A DNA stretch of 20,972 nt from an uncultured Bacteroidales bacterium (GTDB taxonomy: Bacteria; Bacteroidota; Bacteroidia; Bacteroidales; Paludibacteraceae): NCBI GenBank assembly GCA_937907165.1, contig CALCUH010000097.1, positions 1-20,972 on the forward strand. The letters run 5' to 3'. Below are positions 7,395 through 14,322 of the stretch, in pieces. The notes below the pieces were generated by a model. That model made no database searches. It worked only from the letters and a program-made list of their open reading frames with translations, and was not told where the DNA came from. Numbering within the stretch: the stretch's first letter is position 1; each line of letters starts with the position of its first letter. The translations under genes and the position numbers were made by a program.

Positions 7395-7748
7395 AAAAAA
7401 GAGTAGGCGTATAAGCCGAGTTCTGTACCCGCCGAAACGGGCGTTTGTCATTAATCTAGGACTTATGTCACCATAAGCCTCAAGCAATCTACCCCCCGAC
7501 ATCGGACGGGCAGTCCTACATGCGTCGGTATATTCGATCTTACAACCCGCGACTCGCACAGCTTCCACCGTCACCGGCGGAACTGGTGGGCTCTTACCCC
7601 ACCTTCTCACCCTTACCTGCACGCAGGCGGTCATTCTCTTCTGCGATAGTTCGCCCTCGCGGACGACTTTCCGTTAGGAAGCGCGGCGCCCTCTGTTGCC
7701 CGGACTTTCCTCTGACGTTTCCGCCAGCGACAAACCCTCCTACTCTTA
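7395..7748 (-). ncRNA. rnpB: RNase P RNA (class A)
   Basis: Catalytic RNA that removes the 5' leader of tRNA precursors. On the minus strand the 5' part holds the universal GAGGAAAGTCCGGGC core (near 7700-7714) and the 3' part holds ACAGAACTCGGCTTAT. These are the two halves of the conserved RNase P core. The ends pair: AAGAGTAGG at 7740-7748 is complementary to CCTACTCTT at 7399-7407, forming helix P1. The length of about 354 nt is normal for class A. A run of seven U follows P1 at the 3' end (7394-7400), so P1 plus the U tract can act as terminator. Open reading frames across this region are meaningless. The exact ends are inferred from P1 and the promoter. Confidence 0.96.
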
Positions 7749-7752
7749 CCCG

Positions 7753-7760
7753 CAAAATTA
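7753..7760 (-). promoter_or_regulatory. Bacteroidota -7 promoter element of rnpB
   Basis: TAATTTTG on the minus strand matches the Bacteroidota -7 consensus TAnnTTTG exactly. It ends five bases before the start of RNase P helix P1, the distance expected to the first transcribed base. I see no good -33 TTTG partner. Confidence 0.65.
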
Positions 7761-8110
7761 ATCATTTTTTCTTTTATATCCTCTTACCGCCATGTTTTCT
7801 GCGATATTTTTCAAGGATAATATACCTATTTTTCCGACGTGGCGTTTTTTATCACACTATCAGCATATGATATGCGTCACTTTCAGCTTCAAAAATTCTC
7901 CATTTTACTCAACGAATGACAAAAATGTCACACAAAGAGGAAAAGCATTTTTCACATTTCAAGGGACAAATCCGCATATTAAAAGTTAAAAAAATAGGGT
8001 TGTTGTTAAATCAATTTAAAATCAATATAAATGGCAAAACATTGCACGTAATTTGTACGTTGTTTTAGAAAACGAGAACATAAATATTAACCATAAAAAC
8101 AATTGAAGAC
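7761..8110. other. Intergenic region between rnpB and htrA
   Basis: About 350 AT-rich bases separate the divergent rnpB and htrA genes, with no convincing coding region. Three short inverted repeats are visible. The first is GCATA-tga-TATGC at 7863-7875. The second is TGACA-aaaa-TGTCA at 7917-7930. The third is ACGTA-atttg-TACGT at 8046-8060. The last overlaps TAATTTG (8049-8055), one base short of the TAnnTTTG consensus, which would give a 5' leader of roughly 50 bases for htrA. There is no strong Shine-Dalgarno sequence before the htrA ATG, only an A-rich stretch, as is common in this phylum. Confidence 0.5.
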
Positions 8111-9562
8111 ATGAAACATTTGAAATTGATAGGAGCGACCTTAGCGGTCGTAGCATTGAGCGCCGGAGTTTCCTGTTTTTGCTACAAGAAATTCGGACCG
8201 CAAGAGACCATCGTGATCGAGAAACAAACACCCGCACGTTACTCTTCATTCAATAACGGGGGAATGGTAGACTTCACCCAAGCCGCCGAAATATCCGTCA
8301 ACGCCGTAGTCCACGTCATGACCATCATCGAATCCAAGCAAAGCGAATATAGCTACGACCCGTTCCTCGAATTCTTCTTCGGGGAGAGGGGCAACCAACG
8401 CCAAGCGCCTAAACGACAGATGGGCTCCGGTTCGGGTGTGATCCTCTCGCAAGACGGTTACATCGTCACCAATAACCACGTGGTCGATGGTTCTGACAAT
8501 GTGACAGTGGTTTTGAACGACAAACGTGAGTTCAAGGCGACCATCGTGGGCACAGATCCCAACACAGACTTGGCGTTGCTGAAAATCGATGCGACGGACT
8601 TGCCAACACTTACCGTAGGCAACTCGGACGAACTTAAAGTCGGCGAGTGGGTGTTGGCCGTGGGCAACCCTTTCAACCTGACCTCAACGGTCACGGCGGG
8701 TATCGTCAGCGCCAAAGCGCGTAACATCAACATACTCACCTCCGACATGAAGATCGAATCATTCATCCAAACCGATGCTGCCGTCAACCCAGGCAACAGC
8801 GGTGGCGCGCTCGTCAACACCCGTGGCGAACTGGTCGGCATCAACGCCGCAATCGCCTCTCAGACTGGTTCCTATTCGGGCTACTCGTTCGCCATTCCGA
8901 CCAGCATCATGAGCAAGGTCGTGGCTGATTTAAAGGAGTTCGGTACGGTCCAAAGGGCATTGTTGGGCGTACAGATCCAAGACATCAACGCGGAGTTCGC
9001 CAAGGAAAAAGAGATTGACATCCTTGAGGGCGCTTATGTAGCCGCCGTAGGTGAAAATAGCGCTGCGGGAGAGGCTGGAATCGAGAAGGGCGACATCATC
9101 ACCCATATCAACGGGAACAAGGTGAAGAGCGTTTCAGAAACGCAAGACCAAATCAGCCGCTTCAGACCAGGCGACAAGGTGAAAATCACCTACATAAGGG
9201 ATAAAAAGAGCAAAACCGCTGACGTGACTCTAAGGAATGTTAACGGAGAGACAAGCATGATAAAGCAAGTTTCCGCCAGCTCATTGGGCGCCACACTCAC
9301 GCCGATGAGTCCACAAAAGTTGCAACAATTCGGTCTTAATAACGGTCTGGAAGTATCCAAGGTCGTAAAAGGCGGAAAATTCAACCAAGCGGGCATACCG
9401 AACGGTTATATCATCGTGAGAATCAACAACATGGAAGTGAACAGTCAGACAGATGTGGACAGAATCGTCAACAACCTCAAAAAGCAACAGGAACAAGCGT
9501 TGTTCATTTCAGGCATCATGCCGAACGGGAAGGTAGTCTATTTCGCAGTCGACATGAATTAG
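8111..9562 (+). CDS. htrA: HtrA/DegP-type periplasmic serine protease (Do family)
   Basis: Envelope stress protease/chaperone that degrades misfolded exported proteins. The 483-residue product has an N-terminal hydrophobic segment (residues 4-24), which is a signal or signal-anchor sequence. The trypsin-like domain spans about residues 55-275 with the complete triad: His123 in TNNHVV, Asp153 in NTDLALLKI and Ser230 in NPGNSGGAL. Two PDZ domains follow (about 283-375, with GLxxGDxI-like GIEKGDIITHING; and about 390-475, with GIPNGYIIVRINN). This is the full DegP/DegQ arrangement. The start ATG gives a sensible signal sequence. Its promoter is probably the imperfect TAATTTG at 8049-8055. The sigma factor gene rpoD follows 123 bp later on the same strand but has its own promoter. 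The second PDZ domain has GYI where many have GDxI, a common variation. Confidence 0.95.
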   Translation: MKHLKLIGATLAVVALSAGVSCFCYKKFGPQETIVIEKQTPARYSSFNNGGMVDFTQAAEISVNAVVHVMTIIESKQSEYSYDPFLEFFFGERGNQRQAPKRQMGSGSGVILSQDGYIVTNNHVVDGSDNVTVVLNDKREFKATIVGTDPNTDLALLKIDATDLPTLTVGNSDELKVGEWVLAVGNPFNLTSTVTAGIVSAKARNINILTSDMKIESFIQTDAAVNPGNSGGALVNTRGELVGINAAIASQTGSYSGYSFAIPTSIMSKVVADLKEFGTVQRALLGVQIQDINAEFAKEKEIDILEGAYVAAVGENSAAGEAGIEKGDIITHINGNKVKSVSETQDQISRFRPGDKVKITYIRDKKSKTADVTLRNVNGETSMIKQVSASSLGATLTPMSPQKLQQFGLNNGLEVSKVVKGGKFNQAGIPNGYIIVRINNMEVNSQTDVDRIVNNLKKQQEQALFISGIMPNGKVVYFAVDMN

Positions 9563-9596
9563 GAATTTTAGGTTAATAATAAAAGAAAAGTTCCTC

Positions 9597-9659
9597 AAAA
9601 TTTGGGAGCCAAAGTAGGAAAAATTCATTTTTTTCCATATCTTTGCGTTCCCAAATTTT
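9597..9659. repeat. Perfect 11-bp inverted repeat flanking the rpoD promoter
   Basis: AAAATTTGGGA at 9597-9607 is an exact inverted copy of TCCCAAATTTT at 9649-9659, with 41 bases between. The rpoD -7 element lies inside the loop, and the right arm covers the likely transcription start. It could be a paired operator, a hairpin in htrA read-through RNA, or chance in an AT-rich spacer. Confidence 0.6.
9638..9645 (+). promoter_or_regulatory. Bacteroidota -7 promoter element of rpoD
   Basis: TATCTTTG matches TAnnTTTG exactly, 40 bases before the rpoD start codon. No clear -33 TTTG is present at the usual distance. AAGGAG at 9670-9675 lies ten bases before the ATG and is a good ribosome-binding site. 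Confidence 0.7.
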
Positions 9660-9685
9660 TCATTTAAGTAAGGAGTAAAGATTAA

Positions 9686-10546
9686 ATGAGACAGTTAAAG
9701 ATCACAAAATCAATCACAAACAGAGAGAGCGCCTCTTTGGACAAATACCTTCAGGAAATCGGACGCGAAGACCTGATCACAGTGGAAGAAGAGGTCGAGT
9801 TAGCACAGCGGATCAAAAAAGGTGACCGCCAAGCATTGGAAAAACTGACACGCGCCAACCTCCGTTTCGTGGTTTCTGTTGCAAAACAATATCAAAACCA
9901 AGGATTAAGTCTTCCTGACCTCATCAACGAAGGTAACTTAGGTCTGATTAAGGCCGCCGAAAAATTCGATGAGACAAGAGGTTTCAAGTTCATCTCCTAC
10001 GCCGTATGGTGGATTCGCCAATCCATCCTTCAAGCGTTGGCTGAGCAATCCAGAATCGTGCGTTTGCCGTTGAACCAAGTTGGTTCCCTCAACAAAATAA
10101 ACAAAGCGCTTTCCCAATTCGAGCAGGAGAACGAGAGAAGACCGTCAACCGACGAGATCTCAGGTATCTTGGACATGCCTGCCGACAAAATCGCCGAGGC
10201 GATGAAGATATCCGGTCGCCACATCTCTGTGGACGCTCCGTTCGTAGAGGGCGAGGACAACAGTTTGTTGGACGTTTTGGTGAACGACGACTCTCCTATC
10301 GCAGACAAATCCTTGATTAACGAGTCGCTGTCAAGAGAGATCGACAGAGCGCTCTCCACACTGACCGAACGTGAGAGCGAAATCATCAAGATGTTCTTCG
10401 GCATCGGTTACCAAGAGATGACTTTGGAGGAGATTGGCGAGAACTTCGGTCTGACCCGTGAGCGTGTCCGCCAAATCAAAGAGAAGGCAATCCGCCGTCT
10501 GAGACAAAACTCCAGAAGCAAATTATTGAAATCCTACTTAGGATAA
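9686..10546 (+). CDS. rpoD: Primary sigma factor RpoD (Bacteroidota short type)
   Basis: Housekeeping sigma-70 factor that directs RNA polymerase to the TAnnTTTG promoters seen across this window. The 286 residues begin close to region 1.2 (SLDKYLQEIGREDLIT) and lack region 1.1, as is normal for Bacteroidota primary sigma factors. Region 2 (about 50-120) carries DLINEGNLGLIKAAEKFD and the -10 recognition and melting block GFKFISYAVWWIRQSI. Region 3 is about 130-205 and region 4 about 220-282, with the helix-turn-helix LEEIGENFGLTRERVRQIK. It is preceded by a TATCTTTG promoter and AAGGAG, and followed by a strong terminator. Placement directly after the envelope protease may be conserved in related genomes, but this needs a comparison I cannot make here. 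Confidence 0.97.
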   Translation: MRQLKITKSITNRESASLDKYLQEIGREDLITVEEEVELAQRIKKGDRQALEKLTRANLRFVVSVAKQYQNQGLSLPDLINEGNLGLIKAAEKFDETRGFKFISYAVWWIRQSILQALAEQSRIVRLPLNQVGSLNKINKALSQFEQENERRPSTDEISGILDMPADKIAEAMKISGRHISVDAPFVEGEDNSLLDVLVNDDSPIADKSLINESLSREIDRALSTLTERESEIIKMFFGIGYQEMTLEEIGENFGLTRERVRQIKEKAIRRLRQNSRSKLLKSYLG

Positions 10547-10562
10547 TAGATAATAAACGATT

Positions 10563-10603
10563 AAAAAGAAGGAGGTCAATATCACATTGATCTCCTTCTT
10601 TTT
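10563..10603. terminator. Bidirectional intrinsic terminator between rpoD and nth
   Basis: The stem arms AAAAAGAAGGAG and CTCCTTCTTTTT extend inward through TCAAT/ATTGA with one mismatch around a five-base loop. A-rich and T-rich ends on both sides let it serve the convergent rpoD and nth transcripts. Confidence 0.9.
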
Positions 10604-10624
10604 ATGATTACTGACAAACAGAAT

Positions 10625-11266
10625 TTATCTAAAAGATTTCCCCCTACTCTTGCACCATTCCGAGATACCACACTCACCGCACTTCGGATTTCTCGCCGTG
10701 CAAACATAACGGCCATGAAGCAACAACCAGTGATGGGCGCGTCCTAAAATATCGGAGGGAATATATTTAGTCAAAATCTTTTCAGTCGCCTCAGGCGTCT
10801 TGGAATTATCCGTCAGACCGACACGGTTAGACACACGGAAAACGTGCGTATCGACAGGCATGGCAGCCTTACCGAAAGCGACAGCGAGCACAACGTTAGC
10901 GGTCTTACGCCCCACCCCGGGCAGACGAGTCAAATCCTCCATCGAAGAAGGGACAACTCCATCAAATTCGGAAGATAACATCTGGGACATTTCCAAGAGA
11001 TGTGCAGCCTTGGAATTAGGGTAAGAGACACTTTTCACATAAGGGAACAACTCATCAAGAGATGCAGATGCCATACTATGCGCATCGGGGAAACGAGCGA
11101 ACAAAGAAGGAGTGACCATATTGACTCTTTTGTCCGTGCATTGAGCGGAGAGCATCACCGCGACCAACAACTCAAACGGACTGCTGAAATTCAATTCGCT
11201 CTCAGCATCCGGCATATTATGGAGAAACCACTCCATCACAACCCGATACCGCTCCTTTTTCGTCAT
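10625..11266 (-). CDS. nth: Endonuclease III (DNA glycosylase/AP lyase)
   Basis: Base-excision repair enzyme that removes oxidised pyrimidines and cuts at abasic sites. The 213-residue product has the helix-hairpin-helix LPGVGRKTANVV with catalytic Lys121, catalytic Asp139 in PVDTHVFRV, and the C-terminal [4Fe-4S] cluster with the exact C-x6-C-x2-C-x5-C spacing (Cys189, 196, 199, 205). Length and residue positions are within one or two of the E. coli enzyme. The ATG at 11264-11266 stands one base after the stop of the Na/Pi cotransporter gene, so translation is probably coupled. A shared terminator with rpoD lies downstream. The pairing with a phosphate transporter has no obvious functional logic and is probably just shared transcription. 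Confidence 0.97.
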   Translation of the reverse strand: MTKKERYRVVMEWFLHNMPDAESELNFSSPFELLVAVMLSAQCTDKRVNMVTPSLFARFPDAHSMASASLDELFPYVKSVSYPNSKAAHLLEMSQMLSSEFDGVVPSSMEDLTRLPGVGRKTANVVLAVAFGKAAMPVDTHVFRVSNRVGLTDNSKTPEATEKILTKYIPSDILGRAHHWLLLHGRYVCTARNPKCGECGISEWCKSRGKSFR

Positions 11267-11267
11267 A

Positions 11268-12965
11268 CTAAGAAATCTTCACGGTTCCCGAACACTCGAT
11301 AACGTTGACGACATAGTCGCCCAACTTCTCGCACTCGGAAATCAAATCCATATAATAGACACCCAACTGATAATTATACAGATTGTTATTGACATCGTCG
11401 ATATTTTGGTTCTTCAGTTGTTTACGGTAGTTATTAATCTCGTTCTCAATATTTTGAGACGCATTCAAATCCTTCACCCTCACATCGTTCGATTTCACGA
11501 TAATCTCCATCTGTTCAAGAGATTGATCGGCCAAGTTCAGCATATTATGGATGTGTTCGTACTGCTTCTCTGTGAAGTCCACCTGCGGGGAATTTTGGCG
11601 TTTACGACGAATGGTACGCGCCAGATTGTAGCAGCTATCACCAATACTCTCCAACTCGGAAATCTGTTTCATCATATGTTGCATTTCCGTCTTACTCTCA
11701 GCACTCAAACGACCTTCGGAGACCTTGTTAAGGTAATTAGCAATCTGCACCTCCATATTATCAGTGATGTTCTCATATTTTTCAATACGCGTGAACAACT
11801 TATTGAAATCATCCCCCTTCTCCACATGAAGCAAGTCAGGGACGAAGCGGAACATCTTATGGCAACGGGTAGCAAAGACATTCACCTCTTTTCTCGCCTC
11901 CAGCAAAGAGAGCTCTGCGGTAGAAAGAAGTCCGCCGCCGATGTACGTCAAGCGAGACTCATCCTCCTCGGCATTCTGCTTACCCTTGATGATGGCGCAA
12001 ACGAGGCGTTCCAAAGGTTTGATGAACCAAATAAGTATCAACACGTTGCAGACATTGAAAGAGGTATGGAAGGCAGCCAAAACAACCGTCAGGATAGACT
12101 TGTCCTGAATTTCGGAATGAGGGTCGCAGCCCACCATCCAGCAGACAAAATCCACGAAATGCGGGAAAATCGAGAATACCCAGATGACACCGAAGACGTT
12201 GAAAACCATGTGAGCCATCGCCGCCCGACGAGCCTGCGTGGAAGCGGAGAGAGCCACAACATTAGAAGTGACAGTAGTACCGATATTCTCCCCCATCACC
12301 AAAGCGATACCCATATAGATATCCAAAACACCAGCCGAACAAAGCGTCATGGTGATCGCCATAATAGCTGCGGAACTCTGTACCGAGCAAGTAAGCAAGC
12401 CGCCGATGACCAAGAAAAGAAGATAGGAACCATAGCCCATGCTACTCATCTTCCCGAAAAATTCCTGAACCGCCACATTCTGGTCCAAATGCATTCCTTT
12501 AGCGTTAGCGCTCAATGTAGTCAATCCCAACAGCAACAGCGCCAGACCCATGATAAACTCACCTAAGTTTCTCCTCTTGTTGGTATAGATGCATGCGATG
12601 GCGACCACGATGGCCGCATAGACCACATATTGCATATAATTGCCGCTACCACCCAAAACCATGATCCAAGCCGTCGCCGTAGTACCGATATTGGCGCCCA
12701 TGATGACCGAAATCGCCTGCGTCAAGGTAAGCAACCCGGCGCTCACGAAACTGACCGTCATGACGGTCGTGGCAGTTGAAGACTGGATGGAGGTGGTAAT
12801 GAAAGCGCCGGTTATCAGACCCGTAAAACGGTTGGTTGTCATCTTTCCGAGGACCTGACGCAACTTGCTTCCGGCCATTTTCTGCAAGCCTTCACTCATG
12901 ACTTTCATACCATACATGAGCAAGGCAACGGAACCCGCAAGAATTAATAATGGCAAGTAATCCAT
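11268..12965 (-). CDS. Na+/phosphate cotransporter (NptA/YjbB type) with PhoU-like C-terminal domain
   Basis: Inner-membrane sodium/phosphate symporter family protein of 565 residues. Two inverted Na/Pi-cotransporter repeats are seen. Repeat 1 has SIQSSTATT (QSS at 61-63) and GANIGTT (90-96). Repeat 2 has SVQSSAA (QSS at 196-198) and GENIGTT (225-231). These QSS motifs are the hallmark of the family. About eight hydrophobic segments fill residues 1-325. The remainder (about 350-560) is a soluble helical bundle of the PhoU kind, with ELESIGDSCYNLARTIRRK and LISECEKLGDYVVNVIE, each resembling the E/D-rich PhoU repeat that binds metal ions. Such proteins either import phosphate or export it when in excess; direction cannot be read from sequence. 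A TAATTTTG promoter lies about 95 bp upstream and the gene is followed directly by nth. Confidence 0.92.
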   Translation of the reverse strand: MDYLPLLILAGSVALLMYGMKVMSEGLQKMAGSKLRQVLGKMTTNRFTGLITGAFITTSIQSSTATTVMTVSFVSAGLLTLTQAISVIMGANIGTTATAWIMVLGGSGNYMQYVVYAAIVVAIACIYTNKRRNLGEFIMGLALLLLGLTTLSANAKGMHLDQNVAVQEFFGKMSSMGYGSYLLFLVIGGLLTCSVQSSAAIMAITMTLCSAGVLDIYMGIALVMGENIGTTVTSNVVALSASTQARRAAMAHMVFNVFGVIWVFSIFPHFVDFVCWMVGCDPHSEIQDKSILTVVLAAFHTSFNVCNVLILIWFIKPLERLVCAIIKGKQNAEEDESRLTYIGGGLLSTAELSLLEARKEVNVFATRCHKMFRFVPDLLHVEKGDDFNKLFTRIEKYENITDNMEVQIANYLNKVSEGRLSAESKTEMQHMMKQISELESIGDSCYNLARTIRRKRQNSPQVDFTEKQYEHIHNMLNLADQSLEQMEIIVKSNDVRVKDLNASQNIENEINNYRKQLKNQNIDDVNNNLYNYQLGVYYMDLISECEKLGDYVVNVIECSGTVKIS

Positions 12966-13058
12966 AAATACGCTATAAAATATTTTCTAAAAAAACATTC
13001 TGTGGCAATAAGAAAACCCGTCAAACACCACATGTGGGAAACACTAATATTTCATCCG

Positions 13059-13066
13059 CAAAATTA
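13059..13066 (-). promoter_or_regulatory. Bacteroidota -7 promoter element for the Na/Pi cotransporter-nth unit
   Basis: TAATTTTG on the minus strand matches TAnnTTTG. It would give a 5' leader of about 90 bases that contains the CCACATGTGG palindrome. No -33 element at standard spacing is clear. Confidence 0.55.
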
Positions 13067-13294
13067 CAAATAAAAATTGAAGCCACTACATTCACACCTT
13101 CAAATTCAGACAAAACACATTGTTTTTAATCAAAAAAGCAAATATGGAAGGTAACAATAAATGCAATTGGCATATTCAATAAGAGTTGAACATTGCTTGA
13201 ATCCGCAAACAAAACTCACGGAGCATCTCATAAAATTTTCCCTAGAAATTCATCCGTAAACCACCAAATTTCTTCTTGCGAAAATAAAAAACAT

Positions 13295-13302
13295 TATCTT
13301 TG
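13295..13302 (+). promoter_or_regulatory. Bacteroidota -7 promoter element for the 310-aa protein/GH5 pair
   Basis: TATCTTTG matches TAnnTTTG exactly, 28 bases before the ATG at 13331. A TTG at 13276-13278 might be the -33 element, though the 16-base gap is short. The position so close to the gene supports the ATG at 13331 over an in-frame TTG at 13313. Confidence 0.65.
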
Positions 13303-13330
13303 TAATAATTAATTGATAAGCATAAATAAA

Positions 13331-14263
13331 ATGAACAAAAGAAAACTTGCAATTCTCTGCATGATGGCTTCCATTTCAGTCATCCACGCAGAAAAAATCA
13401 CACTTGCGCCTAATTGGACGAAAGGAGAGACAAAGCAATACTACGCTGAAGAGTACACTGACACGACAAAAACGAACAGCGTTGACATGACCATAGAAGT
13501 CTTGGATAAAAACGACGGCTACAAAATGTCATGCACCTATAGCAAACATCAAGACTTCACCGGAATGATAGAGATGGCGAAAACATTAATCGGCGAGGAG
13601 ATATTCAACAAGATAGAAAATTTCGTTCCAAAATACACTGTCACTAAAGAGGGTGTCATCTCTTCCGCCGACAATTTCAAGGAGTATCAAGAGATATTCA
13701 ACGTATCTCAAGACACTACTTCCGACAATTTTTCAGGCATGATGAAAGGGATGATGTCCACCATCATGAAATCCATGGTGGCGGCAGACGAAAAGGGTTT
13801 TATGGAATTGAACCTGAAAGAGGTGCTCGCCATGCATAAATTCTTCGGAGCGACATACGACACCGAGACAGAGAACCATGGCAAGTTGAACGTCTCCGTC
13901 CAAACCATCAATTTTGGAGACGCTGACGCTATCATCAAAGTGTCAAAAAGCGACAACCGAATCAACATTACCGCCACAAGCAAGCTATCAACGAAAGAGT
14001 GCGCCGAGGCTTTGACCGCATGGATGAATAAATATACGGAAAGCATCGCACAAGAGAGCGAAATGCCTTTAGACTCCAAAGAGATATCGAAGAAAACCAA
14101 GGAGGCTGTAAAAGAATTTAAGAAAGCGAAAATCAGCACCGAAGTTGAAGAGACGGCAACCTACGATGCGGGAACCGGTTGGCTTCTCAACTTCAAATCC
14201 GTCCAGAAATTCAAAAGCGTGGACGGAGAGAAATCCGAAACACTAATCGTAACCGCACGATAA
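13331..14263 (+). CDS. Secreted protein of unknown function, 310 aa
   Basis: I do not recognise the family with confidence. The protein begins MNKRKLAILCMMASISVIHA, a signal peptide with a probable cut after HA, so it is periplasmic or exported. The mature part starts AEKITLAPNWTKGETKQYY and is Lys/Glu/Thr-rich with alternating polar and hydrophobic strands, suggesting a beta-rich fold. Around residues 130-165 there is a Met-rich patch (GMMKGMMSTIMKSM). The end, ETATYDAGTGWLLNFKSVQK then a repeat-like FKSVDGEKSETLIVTA, resembles the closing strand of lipid- or ligand-binding barrels, but this is only a guess. A TATCTTTG promoter precedes it, and the GH5 gene follows after 59 bp with no promoter of its own, so the two are probably one transcript. 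Confidence 0.8.
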   Translation: MNKRKLAILCMMASISVIHAEKITLAPNWTKGETKQYYAEEYTDTTKTNSVDMTIEVLDKNDGYKMSCTYSKHQDFTGMIEMAKTLIGEEIFNKIENFVPKYTVTKEGVISSADNFKEYQEIFNVSQDTTSDNFSGMMKGMMSTIMKSMVAADEKGFMELNLKEVLAMHKFFGATYDTETENHGKLNVSVQTINFGDADAIIKVSKSDNRINITATSKLSTKECAEALTAWMNKYTESIAQESEMPLDSKEISKKTKEAVKEFKKAKISTEVEETATYDAGTGWLLNFKSVQKFKSVDGEKSETLIVTAR

Positions 14264-14322
14264 CAAAAACAGATTCGACATAAGTATAAACGTTTAATGA
14301 TAATATCAATAACTAATCAAGT

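Larger units (their letters stand above)
12966..13330. other. Intergenic region between the Na/Pi cotransporter and the 310-aa secreted protein
   Basis: This roughly 365-base divergent spacer holds a minus-strand promoter (13059-13066) and a plus-strand promoter (13295-13302). A perfect 10-bp palindrome CCACATGTGG is at 13028-13037, within the predicted 5' leader of the transporter. The decamer (C/A)ATCCG(C/T)AAA appears three times in the same orientation, at 13053-13062, 13200-13209 and 13251-13260. No coding region or known RNA is recognisable between 13067 and 13290. Confidence 0.5.

Noticed and set aside
7332..7870. Open frames on both strands across 7332-7870
   Set aside because: They lie over the RNase P RNA, whose conserved core and P1 pairing are clear; translations are Arg/Pro-rich noise.
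11406..12566. Long plus-strand open frame (386 codons) opposite the Na/Pi cotransporter
   Set aside because: It is antisense to a clear transporter gene, its translation lacks any domain or signal, and it is His/Arg/Gln-rich as expected from the complement of a membrane-protein gene.
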